Shown one piece after another: positions 1 through 9,920 of a stretch of 64,000 nt of DNA. The stretch is taken from NCBI GenBank assembly GCA_023374045.1, contig CM041781.1:147552982-147616981 (forward strand). The letters are read 5' to 3'. The notes beneath the pieces were generated by a model. That model was not told where the DNA came from. It saw only the letters and a program-made list of their open reading frames with translations, and ran no database searches. This DNA comes from Limonium bicolor (taxonomy: Eukaryota > Streptophyta > Magnoliopsida > Caryophyllales > Plumbaginaceae). Each line of letters begins with the position of its first letter. Position 1 is the first letter of the stretch. A program made the translations under genes and the position numbers.

Positions 1-24
1 CAGCAACATCTTGCGCATGGGCGT

Positions 25-29
25 GGGTG
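25..29. repeat. Left target-site duplication of A1 (GGGTG)
   Basis: GGGTG directly precedes the A1 terminus (TGTGAGCC). It matches 8778-8782 exactly, a 5 bp duplication as expected for a Ty3/gypsy integrase. Confidence 0.92.
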
Positions 30-465
30 TGTGAGCCTCGATTTTAAACCCTATCCTATGTTGATTAAAGCTGATTAGGATCTAATCGGGTTTTAGGTCC
101 ACTTATAGCCTAAGATTAATAACTATGTCATATAACAATAATTATTAAAACCTAAGCTAGCTCACTGGAACCTATTATGAGTCGCCACCTAATTTTAACC
201 TAGATCAAATTAGGAAAGGAGAGTTCGGGTTCGGGGGCTTGATATTCGACTTAATTAGGGTTCAATTACTTTCATTACCCTCAGAAGTCGTTTTTCCTCT
301 ACTTAGCTTATTTACGGCTTATTACGAGTCGTTTTAACCTAAGCGCGCGAGCTTCTGTTTTTTTGTGTTTTTTAGCATTTTTGACAGAAAATTAAAGTGA
401 AAAGTGAAATTACCTAAACTAGGGTTTCGGAGGCAGAATTAGGTCAAATTTCATTTCCGTCCGTA

Positions 466-715
466 GCCACGGACCTAATGTCCGAAACCACGGACCCCAG
501 TTAACCTAAATACACAGAAAAGTCGAAATTAAAGGAAAACAAAAATTTGCAAAGTCCGGGGCCACGGACAGGCTGTCCGTGGGCCCGGATCATTAGAAAA
601 ACCTAAATTTTGAATTTTTAAAATCCCGCCGCCGTCTGTGGGTGTCCGTGGTCTCGGACAACGCGTCCGAGGTCCCGGACCATAGGTCCGAGGTCACGGA
701 CCACCCACGGACAGG
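466..715. repeat. GTCCG/CGGAC inverted-repeat cluster, A1 3' LTR
   Basis: Repeated GTCCG and CGGAC words in opposite orientation, for example GGCCACGGACA...TGTCCGTGGGCC at about 560-585 and a run of GTCCGAGGT / CGGACC at 630-715. The same cluster occurs at about 7434-7686 in the other LTR. Confidence 0.8.
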
Positions 716-1285
716 GGTTTTCAGAAGGTTCCCGAGGGTGTTTTGAGCTCAAATTTTATGGGTGTGTAGCCTGAAAGATGCACAAGACGTTAGTGATTGA
801 AAGTTTTCAATTTGGATTCGAATTAAGCACGAAACTTGGTAAACAAGTTATTGGACAGAAGCTTAATCAAACAGCAATACAGAAACGTAGAGAGGTTAGT
901 TTGAGCCCAAATTTTGACAGAGAGTTGATAAGGTCGTGGGGAATTAGAAAAGTAGAATTGTAACCTGTTTTACCTTCGAATTCAAGAGGATTCTTCGCGT
1001 CGGGATTCTTCGGAGGCTCCGATGGTGCCGGTTCTGGATTGTGTTCGACCCGAGCTTCTGGTTGTTGATGATTGAAGGTGTTCTTCACGTTTTGGAGGTG
1101 GTTTGGTTGACGTTTGATGATTGTTGATGTGTTAGGAGTTGAAAAGTGTGTTTAGGTGGTGATTTCGAGAGATTTTTGATGTGATTTTGGTGCTTGGATG
1201 TGTAAAAACGTGAGGAGAGAGAGACGGCTGCCTTCTTTGAGAGGCTAGGGTTCTTGAGGTTCTGATTTGATCATGGGATAAGGTT

Positions 1286-1297
1286 CCTTATATAGAC
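1286..1297 (-). promoter_or_regulatory. TATA box, A1 3' LTR
   Basis: On the minus strand this reads GTCTATATAAGG, a good plant TATA box, and it is present at the same place in both A1 LTRs. Confidence 0.6.
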
Positions 1298-1807
1298 TTC
1301 CTTAAAGATAGAAAAATCCGGTAAAAACCGAGATTTACCGACGTTTTAGCTCAAGGGCTTCCTGAAGGAGTTTGATTATGAAATCTCACACATGGGTAAA
1401 GGATGATAATTCTGATTTTTCTAAAGTGAGATCGAATTTTTTGGATATTGGAATATTTTTAAATTCAATTTCTCGTCAGATTCAATCAGAAATTGCTAGA
1501 AAATTATTGGAAATTTGAAAAATCAAAATTCCAACGCCATTATGCTTAAAATGTCATCCTCTATCATGGGTTAAAATATCAAAGCATTTCGAGCTGATTT
1601 GGGCACCCTTTGGAGGAGAGAGAAAGCCTATAGGAGATCTCAAAAGCCTTAAAAATTACAAAAACGCCCCTGACAATGACGAAACTGCTCCTCAGGACCT
1701 GGAACACGCCGATCGAGCCGGAATCCCTCATTACCCGATCAAATATCCCTCACGACACCAAAACCTTGCAGACCCTAACCAGGGGGGTCAAAATTTTGGG
1801 TATAACA

Positions 1808-1821
1808 GATTGCCCCCCGTC
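1808..1821 (-). promoter_or_regulatory. A1 polypurine tract
   Basis: On the minus strand GACGGGGGGCAATC abuts the 3' LTR start (TGTTATA). A2 has the same tract at 30177-30190. Confidence 0.8.
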
Positions 1822-1931
1822 AACTGGACTTTGTAACGAATGTGAAAAGTCTGGTTGATGCTTGAGTGGTGCCCCAAAATTTTGGACTCCACAGAATCCT
1901 CCACGTTGTATGAAACCGGGTTAACGATGCC

Positions 1932-2690
1932 CAGCTATTCGGAGGCGCTAACTACCTAAGCTATAAAGCATTGTCGAGCTATTCTAAGGCGCTGACTACC
2001 TAAGCTACAAAGCATTGTCGAGCTATTCTAAGGTGCTGACTACCTAAAGGTAATAATGAAGTGATGTCAGACTATTCTAAGGTGCCGACTACCTATAAGG
2101 ATGATACAATGTCAGGCTATTCTAAGGCGTTGACTACCTAAAATGATGATATGCTGTCGAGCTATTCTAAGGTGCTGACTACCTAAAGTGATGAAAATGA
2201 TGTCAAGCTATTCTAAGGCGTTGACTACCTGAAATGATGATATGCTGTCGAGCTATTCTAAGGTGCTGACTACCTAAAGTGATGAAAATGATGTCAAGCT
2301 ATTCTAAGGCGTTGACTACCTGAAATGATGATATGCTGTCGAGCTATTCTAAGGCGCTGACTACCTAAAGTGATGAAAATGATGTCAAGCTATTCTAAGG
2401 CGTTGACTACCTGAAATGATGATATGCTGTCGAGCTATTCTAAGGCGCTGACTACCTAAAGTGATGAAAATGATGTCAAGCTATTCTAAGGCGTTGACTA
2501 CCTGAAATGATGATATGCTGTCGAGCTATTCTAAGGCGCTGACTACCTAAAGTGATGAAAATGATGTCAAGCTATTCTAAGGCGTTGACTACCTGAAATG
2601 ATGATATGCTGTCGAGCTATTCTAAGGCGCTGACTACCTAAAGTGGTGAAAATGATGTCAAGCTATTCTAAGGCGTTGACTGCCTAGGAT
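1932..2690. repeat. 46-bp tandem array in A1 (about 17 monomers, 91-bp dimers)
   Basis: Monomers contain GAGCTATTCTAAGGCGCTG followed by ACTACCT. From about 2156 two alternating variants (GTCGAG... of 46 bp and GTCAAG... of 45 bp) form a 91 bp higher-order unit repeated about six times, with starts at 2156, 2247, 2338, 2429, 2520 and 2611. A2 has only about three monomers at the same place (29965-30087). Confidence 0.92.
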
Positions 2691-2991
2691 GTGAAAACTG
2701 GATGCAAATGCAAGAATGCTGAAATGCTAATGATGCAAATGATGCTGATGCTGATGAATGCCGATGATGTTGATGATGCTCGGATGCTTCTGGGGGACCG
2801 AAACCCGTGCTAATGCTCCTGGCTGGACCCAATGTGGACTTATTGCCATCGCCCCCCAAGCCGGTGTGCAGGGATAACTCCTGGTAAAAACCCTGGGGAC
2901 TTATTGCCTTTGCCCACCATTCGTTGATCCCAAAAATAAGTTGACATCGCAAAAGGAGGATTTATTGCCATCACCTCGCCAACTTTCTGTC
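2691..2991 (-). other. A1 interior between arrays: GGCAATAAGT repeats and GAT-rich run
   Basis: Noncoding. It holds a GATGAT/GCTGAT-rich run at about 2705-2790. It also has three diverged copies of a block that in element sense reads GGCAATAAGTCC, at about 2838, 2900 and 2955. The same three blocks occur in A2 at about 28905-29040. Confidence 0.6.
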
Positions 2992-3430
2992 GCCAGGTCT
3001 TGTGACGTGCCTGGGTAATGCAGCTAGGTCTTATGACGAGCCCATATGAATGAGATGAATCTAATGTGTTTAATGAGAGTGGGTAAGCTAAAAGGTAATG
3101 CTAGGTCTTACTACGAGCCTAAGGGAATGCAACTAGGTCTTATGACGAGCCTAAAGGGAGGTTCTAGGTCTTATAACGAGCCTAAAGGTTGGATCTAGGT
3201 CTTATGACGAGCCTAAAGGGTTATTCTAGGTCTTATGACGAGCCTAAGGATGGTTCTAGGTCTTATGACGAGCCTAAAGGTTGGATCTGAGCCTAAAGGG
3301 TAGTTCTAGGTCTTATGATGAGCCTAAAGGTTGGATCTAGGTCTTATGACGAGCCTAAAGGTTGGTTCTAGGTCTTATGACGAGCCTAAGGGTTGGATCT
3401 AGGTCTTATGACGAGCCTAAAGGTTGGATC
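2992..3430. repeat. 30/31-bp tandem array in A1
   Basis: Around twelve copies of CTAGGTCTTATGACGAGCCT plus a variable tail (AAAGGTTGGAT or AAAGGGTTATT). The first copies (from 2992) are more diverged. The corresponding part of A2 (28686-28880) has a different but related array built on CAGTGCGAGACCTA. Confidence 0.9.
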
Positions 3431-3876
3431 TCGAGCTAAAATTAAGTTAGGAGGATAATGGTCTCGTGCAAATGGTAAAAACTGATCACTGGAGTGCCAA
3501 ACATGGCAATGATGATAGGATGTATGCAATCAAAACATATGAAAGATACTCGTTCAAAACAGGAATTTGTTGGAAGAGGTGCCAAATGTGGAAGTGTTTG
3601 AAGAAAATTCTGTTTACTGAAAAGGAAAGTGAAATTATCATTTCCTGACCATAGATTTTGGACTTGTAATTTATCTCCTAGGAGATGAACATGCCATCGG
3701 TGGGGTATGGTGTATGATGTAAAGGTAGGGGCTTATGTGGGCCTGTGGTGTTTGATGTGCAGGTAAGGGCTTTTGTGGGCCTGTGTAGTGGTGGTGTGGA
3801 GGTAAGGGCTTATGTGGGCCTGTGGTGGAATGGTGGTGGTGACGTTTGAGCTTTGGGTTCCAATTGGTGTTGTCAT
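3431..3876 (-). other. A1 interior, noncoding
   Basis: No supported ORF. The sequence aligns (reversed) with A2 28230-28690. It contains a short GT-rich repeat (about 3680-3840) built on TAAGGGCTTATGTGGGCCTG, about three to four copies. Confidence 0.5.
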
Positions 3877-3969
3877 AGCAATTGTTGGAACCAACAATTG
3901 CCCCCAGTATTTTCCCTTAAGACAATCTGAGCTTGAGTTCATGGCAATCGATCGGAACGATCGATTGCC
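3877..3969 (-). promoter_or_regulatory. Twin hairpins with PPT-like motif, A1
   Basis: Two near-perfect inverted repeats 40 bp apart. 3943-3969 has arms GGCAATCGATCG / CGATCGATTGCC with a 3-base loop. 3877-3902 has arms of GCAATTGTTGG / CCAACAATTGC with a 2-base loop and one mismatched outer base. Each is followed on the plus strand by CCCCCAGTATTT, so in element sense each is preceded by AATACTGGGGG. A2 has both hairpins at 28132-28224. Confidence 0.85.
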
Positions 3970-5589
3970 CCCAGTATTTCCTTTTATTAAACGTGCGAAC
4001 GAGTCTCGTCCTCACAGGGTCAAGGCTTATGTTTTACGTGGTGCTTCCTAACCTACACTCGGCGTGTTTGGTGTTTGCACTCGTTCCTCACCTACGGTCA
4101 CAACTTCTAGACCATTGAATTCGATATTTGATGAATTTACGCATTCGATCTGTTACTTTCACGTGATTAGACACACAACTATCAAGTCGGAAGTCTTTAA
4201 AGCTTATAACATGGCCATAGGGTGTGATGAATGACAACAGGATCATGGAGGGATATTTGAGGTATGTGGAGCTTAAATGGGTGACCAAAGCTGCAACTTG
4301 TGTCTTCTCTCAGATTCATCTTCCTTGTCTTGAAGTCGTCTAGCTGCTTCATGTCGACGTTGTTTTCGAGCTTCTGGACTTGGACTTTGAAGTTGTCCTT
4401 TACACCATTTCTCTTTTTGTCATTTGGATTTCTTCGAGGCACTTCGGGATTGCCTTTTTGTTTTATCCTTTCTTGACTTTTCCTTCGGGGTTCTTGTGTT
4501 TCCCGGTTTTGAACTTTGAGAGCTGTTTTGATGTTAGCTCATTTGATCCTGTGTCCCTCTGGGACCATTTGCGGATCGCTTCGCCATGCTGATAGCGGCA
4601 TTGCTTCTCTAGACTGATGAGAATGTTATCTGAGAGTCGGGCTCCTCGCTTCCTTTGGTCACCGGGTCGAACATTCATCATTGGCCGGGTTATTTTGTGG
4701 AGTTCATAATATCAAAAGGGGATATATGAAAGGCTCAGCGGGGGCGCCTAGGGTTTAACGTCAGGGTTCACAAGCTTTTGGCTATGTGGTGTTGTACCTA
4801 GGTGCTTCGTCATTCCTGATAGTTGTGTATCAATTCTTTGTTACTTTTCGCAGGTCTAAGAGTAAATTTACAAATTATCTCCTTCGGTCGAAGTTATGCC
4901 GTTTACCTTACCTTTGAATGTGGTCTCAAGAGTCGTGTAAAAATGACACGCTCGTTCACTCATGGTTTTTCCGCTCAAGACACTCTCGCGAAATGTTCAC
5001 TCAAAGACTTGTTCACACGTTAAAACGAAAAATAAAGATAACAAACCTAACTCAGATTGCCCCCAGTATTAACCTAGGGTTTATGACAACAATTGACAGA
5101 TATGGATTTGGAACCGCTTTGGGGGTTATTTGGACGCTTTGGGATAAGCTGTGTGGTTTGGTAAGGCATGCTCAAAATTTCAGAAACAAAATACAAGTCT
5201 TTGTATTCCATTGTCGGGAAATAATTAATTCATGAACCATTTTCTCAAAAGAAACTTGTGTGAAACAAAACCTTTTTTTTGTGTTATCATTTAGACTTGA
5301 AAAGGTCATTCATTTGTGAACATGAGGAAGAAGATGATTCAACAAAATCGATGCCTCTTATTAGTGGTTTGAAAACGATCATTCTTTGAAAAATATGAGA
5401 GGTGCATTTGAAATATGTTATGGCAGGTTATGCGGTAGAATGCATGGGAACCCTAAAATTTATGTTGAATCCGAATCCTGCTGAACCATCTGAAGTCGGC
5501 ATGCTGAAGACTCGAGCTCTTGACCGCCGGGATGTCGCTAAGATGACTGTGATCGACTTCTTCTTGGACTCTTAGTAGGCTCCACGAAA
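3970..5589 (-). other. A1 interior, noncoding
   Basis: Aligns with A2 26750-28120 in reverse. A 72-codon open frame (4463-4681, minus) also exists in A2 but shows no protein-level constraint. A third PPT-like motif (AATACTGGGGGCAAT in element sense) lies at 5056-5070. The segment 5260-5590, where A2 carries its gag-like ORF, has no counterpart to that ORF. Confidence 0.55.
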
Positions 5590-6480
5590 TATTTGAACTA
5601 GGAGTGCCTATGGGTTATGTAGGAGGAACTAGGGCCTGAATCTCTTCCAAACTGAGAGTGAAGTGCATGGGCTAGAGTGATCCCTAGGTTAGAACGGATG
5701 TGTGGGCCTGAACACCCTTAACGTGGAAGTGGAGCAAATGGGCCGAAGGAAACCGCATGGATTATGAATGGGCCTCTAGGCCGAGAGAGAAACCTTGAAG
5801 CCTAAGATTCGTTTGATGACCCTGTTGGGCCTTGAGGCCAGAAACTAGAATGAATGGGTTGCACAAACTATCTGGGGTTTGAATGTTTTATGTTATGGGC
5901 CGAAATTTTGGATTGAGAGCAAAGTTCGTGGGCCAAAACTATGAATTGGTCTGTGGGCCCAGATGAAGTGAGTTATGAGTGTGGTACTCAGAATGTTTTG
6001 AGAATTTGGCACCTGGGCCGGAATGTGTTTGGGCTAGAATAGGGCGCATGAGCCGAAATGTTTTAAACCATGTCCTAGATGTGAATAGGAATTTGGGCCG
6101 AGTAATTCTGATTGGGCCTAGAAGATGATACCTATATCTAGGACTTTGGGCCAAAGCCCAAGTGGAAAGTCTTCCTGGACTAGAATAAACCTTGAAACGG
6201 AAAGGCCTGATGGATTTTCATGAACTGCTTGAGGTGGATTTGTTTTTCATGGGCCTAGAACTAAATGGATAATCCGAATTGGACCAGAAGAGAAATCACC
6301 TAAGTCTAAGCTTTTGGGCCGAAGCCCGAATGACTCACATATTAAACCAAACAGGACCTCTGGGCCGCAAACAAATAGAGCCGCCAATTCGGGTTGGGCT
6401 AGGTTAATGTAGGAAAAGTTCCTATCAATCTGTAGGCTGTGTAATGGGCCGATCATACAAGTAAACAAGGCCCACACAAA
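5590..6480 (-). repeat. GGCCCA-rich leader, A1
   Basis: About twenty short GGGCC/GGCCC words (as TGGGCC, GGGCCGAA, AGGCCCA) spaced roughly 30-60 bp apart in otherwise unremarkable sequence. In element sense they read GGCCCA, as in A2 25215-25860. They lie between the primer site and the interior, in the transcript leader. Confidence 0.7.
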
Positions 6481-6983
6481 TTCAACATGTCCTCACTAGA
6501 CGTTTAAATCCAAACGGGTATGGATCGATCCGGAGAGGTGCTTGGGGCATGGGCCCAGGTCACCTCAAAGGAATAGGGCTTGCACGCTATTCTCTTTGGG
6601 CTTCCCCACTTTTTTTTCACATCACCTGAAGGTGTGCGTCTACGGTCGGGTCTTTGACTGACCAAACAATGGGCTAGGTAAGGACACTGCCAGGAAAACG
6701 CTTGGGGCTAAAGCCCAGGTATTAAGGGGGTGTGGTTAGACGACACCCTCCTCTTTTCCCCCGCTTATTCACATCACCTAAAAGGTGTGAGTCCCTGACA
6801 GGGGACCCTCAAACGGGTCCCGGGGTGAAATGTTTAAGTAGACCCTCGCTCTCATATGATGCAAGGGTGCAAAAATTAAAGTGCGCACAAAAGTAAACAA
6901 ACAACATAGTAGAAGCCATAAATAAACATTTTCAAGTTAAGCCCTCTTTCTTAAAATTAAAACAAGTTAAAATTAAGAAGTAG
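6481..6983 (-). other. A1 leader next to primer site, noncoding
   Basis: Conserved with A2 24710-25210. It contains a repeated TCACATCACCTAAAGGTGTG-like inverted motif (about 6617-6635 and 6770-6790) and a GGGACCC palindromic stretch near 6801-6822. No ORF. Confidence 0.5.
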
Positions 6984-7001
6984 TCCCCAGCAGAGTCGCC
7001 A
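6984..7001 (-). promoter_or_regulatory. A1 primer binding site (tRNA-Arg type)
   Basis: On the minus strand TGGCGACTCTGCTGGGGA follows the 5' LTR end after a 3-base spacer. It pairs with a tRNA 3' end of the form CCCCAGC(A/G)GAGTCGCCA, which from memory is that of plant tRNA-Arg with one possible mismatch. Ogre elements are known to use tRNA-Arg. Confidence 0.8.
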
Positions 7002-7433
7002 GTCTGTGAGCCTCGATTTTAAACCCTATCCTATGTTGATTAAAGCTGATTAGGATCTAATCGGGTTTTAGGTCCACTTATAGCCTAAGATTAATAACTA
7101 TGTCATATAACAATAATTATTAAAACCTAAGCTAGCTCACTGGAACCTATTATGAGTCGCCACCTAATTTTAACCTAGATCAAATTAGGAAAGGAGAGTT
7201 CGGGTTCGGGGGCTTGATATTCGACTTAATTAGGGTTCAATTACTTTCATTACCCTCAGAAGTCGTTTTTCCTCTACTTAGCTTATTTACGGCTTATTAC
7301 GAGTCGTTTTAACCTAAGCGCGCGAGCTTCTGTTTTTTTGTGTTTTTTAGCATTTTTGACAGAAAATTAAAGTGAAAAGTGAAATTACCTAAACTAGGGT
7401 TTCGGAGGCAGAATTAGGTCAAATTCATTTCCG

Positions 7434-7686
7434 TCCGTAGCCACGGACCTAATGTCCGAAACCACGGACCCCAGTTAACCTAAATACAGAAAAGTCGAAA
7501 TTAAAGGAAAACAAAAATTTGCAAAGTCCGGGGCCACGGACAGGCTGTCCGTGGGCCCGGACATCATTAGAAAAACCTAATTTTGAATTTTTAAAATCCC
7601 GCCGCCGTCCGTGGGTGTCCGTGGTCTCGGACAACGCGTCCGAGGTCCCGGACCATAGGTCCGAGGTCACGGACCACCCACGGACA
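7434..7686. repeat. GTCCG/CGGAC inverted-repeat cluster, A1 5' LTR
   Basis: Second copy of the cluster, nearly identical to 466-715. In element sense it lies about 600-850 bp downstream of the TATA box, so it should be in the RNA. Confidence 0.8.
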
Positions 7687-8258
7687 GGGGTTTTCAGAAG
7701 GTTCCCGAGGGTGTTTTGAGCTCAAATTTTATGGGTGTGTAGCCTGAAAGATGCACAAGACGTTAGTGATTGAAAGTTTTCAATTTGGATTCGAATTAAG
7801 CACGAAACTTGGTAAACAAGTTATTGGACAGAAGCTTAATCAAACAGCAATACAGAAACGTAGAGAGGTTAGTTTGAGCCCAAATTTTGACAGAGAGTTG
7901 ATAAGGTCGTGGGGAATTAGAAAAGTAGAATTGTAACCTGTTTTACCTTCGAATTCAAGAGGATTCTTCGCGTCGGGATTCTTCGGAGGCTCCGATGGTG
8001 CCGGTTCTGGATTGTGTTCGACCCGAGCTTCTGGTTGTTGATGATTGAAGGTGTTCTTCACGTTTTGGAGGTGGTTTGGTTGACGTTTGATGATTGTTGA
8101 TGTGTTAGGAGTTGAAAAGTGTGTTTAGGTGGTGATTTCGAGAGATTTTTGATGTGATTTTGGTGCTTGGATGTGTAAAAACGTGAGGAGAGAGAGACGG
8201 CTGCCTTCTTTGAGAGGCTAGGGTTCTTGAGGTTCTGATTTGATCATGGGATAAGGTT

Positions 8259-8270
8259 CCTTATATAGAC
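8259..8270 (-). promoter_or_regulatory. TATA box, A1 5' LTR (element promoter)
   Basis: GTCTATATAAGG on the minus strand, about 510 bp from the outer LTR end. It would drive transcription leftward through the interior. Confidence 0.65.
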
Positions 8271-8777
8271 TTCCTTAAAGATAGAAAAATCCGGTAAAAA
8301 CCGAGATTTACCGACGTTTTAGCTCAAGGGCTTCCTGAAGGATTTGATTATGAAATCACACATGGGTAAAGGATGATAATTCTGATTTTTCTAAAGTGAG
8401 ATCGAATTTTTTGGATATTGGAATATTTTTAAATTCAATTTCTTGTCAGATTCAATCAGAAATTGCTAGAAAATTATTGGAAATTTGAAAAATCAAAATT
8501 CCAACGCCATTATGCTTAAAATGTCATCCTCTATCATGGGTTAAAATATCAAAGCATTTCGAGCTGATTTGGGCACCCTTTGGAGGAGAGAGAAAGCCTA
8601 TAGGAGATCTCAAAAGCCTTAAAAATTACGAAAACGCCCCTGACAATGACGAAACTGCTCCTCAGGACCTGGAACACGCCGATCGAGCCGGAATCCCTCA
8701 TTACCCGATCAAATATCCCTCACGACACCAAAACCTTGCAGACCCTAACCATGGGGGTCAAAATTTTGGGTATAACA

Positions 8778-8782
8778 GGGTG
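8778..8782. repeat. Right target-site duplication of A1 (GGGTG)
   Basis: GGGTG directly follows the other A1 terminus (TATAACA). Joining across one copy restores an open reading frame in the family B gag-like gene, which confirms the insertion site. Confidence 0.92.
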
Positions 8783-9920
8783 TCTTCTCTCCGGACCTGG
8801 TACGGGAGTTCTATGCCAATGCTATGGCATCAGACACGACACACAAGATCACATCCTATGTGCGCCAGCTCCCGATTGAGGTAACCCCTGAGACTTTCAG
8901 TGTTCTTTTATCCCTCCCGGACAATGATGCTACCCATTTAGTTTTTTCGGGGGATTCGCTTAGGCAGAGTAAGTCTAGGTGGTTACAGGAGGTCGGGAGT
9001 ACTACTCGCCGACAGGGTGAGGAGAATAAGACTGTACTCCCGTATGCTCTTCTCCCTTCCCTTCCTAGAGGACCCTAGCAGAGATCCTCAGTCATCAAAT
9101 CCGGCCTCATGCTGGGAATGATGCTTTTGACGAGGATTGTGTTCTCCTCGACTACCTCCTGGCCGCGCCACATCCGCCATCTCAGCAGCTCTCGCTCCCT
9201 TTCGTGATGTTTAGGCAGCTGCATAAGGTGGTCACTTATCTGTGGTCGAAGAAGAAGAAGATCACCCCCATCTTCCCCATTTTTATCCAGCATCTTCTTG
9301 TCTCCACACTCCGCGAGGAGATCTTCACCGGTCTCGAGGTGAGGGTGGGAGAGACACCCATCTCCCTTGGGACCTTCAGAAGATGGGGCTTCTTACGCCT
9401 CGATGACGGCAGCTGGGTGAAGGGCAGCTCGGGCCTAGGATCCACCGGCACCTCTGCGAGCTCTAGCTCTACTCCGGCGGCCACTGCTACCATGGCACCT
9501 CCCATACCCCCAGTGATGAGCATCCCACCAGAGATGCAGACCATGATGGACTCCCTACTCCAGCAGCAGCAGAGGATGGAGCAGCGCTTTGGGGGTATGG
9601 AGCAGCAGTTTATGGATGTACAACAGTAGGTCAGGGATGTGCAGCAGCGCCAGGTGCGCATGGAGGGGCACATAGATGACATCCGCCAAACTCAGGGGCA
9701 CCTCCAGGTAGAGCAGACTTCCCTCCGTGACACCCAGACTATGCTCACAGAGTGCTTGGAGCGCAGTGATGCTTTTCAGCGAGAGACTGCTCAGTTCATG
9801 GCACAGGCATCTGCTCACCAGAGAGAGGCATCAGCTCATCAGGCCCAGACTACCTAGCTCTTACAGATGCTCATGGCCCAGATGGGAGCGAGACCTCCGC
9901 CTCCACCATCGCCTCAGTGA
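8783..9920 (+). pseudogene. Broken gag-like gene (plant LVREFYAN-type transposon protein)
   Basis: Probable gag-like protein of family B, presumably a particle or RNA-binding component. Reading frame 1 carries FSPDLVREFYAN just after the A1 insertion (8785 onward), then YVRQLPIEVTPETF, and stops at 9076-9078. LVREFYAN is the hallmark of the 'putative plant transposon protein' family linked to gypsy-type gag regions. Homology continues in frame 3 from about 9069, so there is a frameshift near 9060-9070. Frame 3 reads a hydrophobic/basic part (about 9204-9430), a Ser/Ala/Thr-rich linker, then a Gln-rich coiled coil (about 9530-9900) ending in a Pro-rich tail and TGA at 9918-9920. Two in-frame TAGs (9627-9629 and 9855-9857) lie within Gln-rich sequence and look like CAG-to-TAG changes. 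The 5' part is outside the window; bases 2-29 are in frame with it across the A1 insertion. It is not functional as it stands. The family assignment rests on motif recognition only. Confidence 0.7.

Larger units (their letters stand above)
30..1807 (-). mobile_element. A1 3' LTR
   Basis: This 1778 bp LTR reads TGTGAGCC...TATAACA on the plus strand. Compared with 7005-8777 I count about four substitutions and several short indels, so identity is above 99% and the insertion is young. It contains the GTCCG/CGGAC cluster (about 466-715) and a TATA box on the minus strand. Confidence 0.92.
30..8777 (-). mobile_element. Element A1: complete non-autonomous Ogre/Tat-like retrotransposon
   Basis: An 8748 bp element on the minus strand, bounded by near-identical LTRs (30-1807 and 7005-8777) and a perfect 5 bp target duplication. 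The primer site lies at 6984-7001 and the polypurine tract at 1808-1821. The interior (5.2 kb) has no gag or pol: even the small gag-like ORF of A2 is missing here, and the corresponding stretch (about 5260-5900) is shorter and noncoding. It does keep a GGCCCA-rich leader, two hairpins next to PPT-like motifs, and two tandem arrays. The Ogre/Tat affiliation comes from the tRNA-Arg-type primer site, the PPT sequence, the tandem repeats before the 3' LTR and similarity to A2. Mobilisation would need proteins from another element. Confidence 0.9.
7005..8777 (-). mobile_element. A1 5' LTR
   Basis: This 1773 bp LTR is the transcriptional start side, because the primer site lies beside its inner edge. 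In element sense it begins TGTTATACCC and ends GGCTCACA. The TATA box is at 8259-8270 and the GTCCG cluster at about 7434-7686. Confidence 0.92.

Noticed and set aside
1932..2690. CRISPR-like regular spacing in the 46-bp array
   Set aside because: There are no unique spacers; units are contiguous tandem repeats in a plant retrotransposon, and no cas genes are present.
7840..8061. 73-codon frame in the A1 LTR leader with a similar frame in A2 (31160 onward)
   Set aside because: It begins at GTG, not ATG, lies inside an LTR and diverges heavily between A1 and A2. No recognisable domain.
9236..9682. 148-codon Cys-rich minus-strand frame
   Set aside because: Reverse-strand shadow of the family B gag-like gene.
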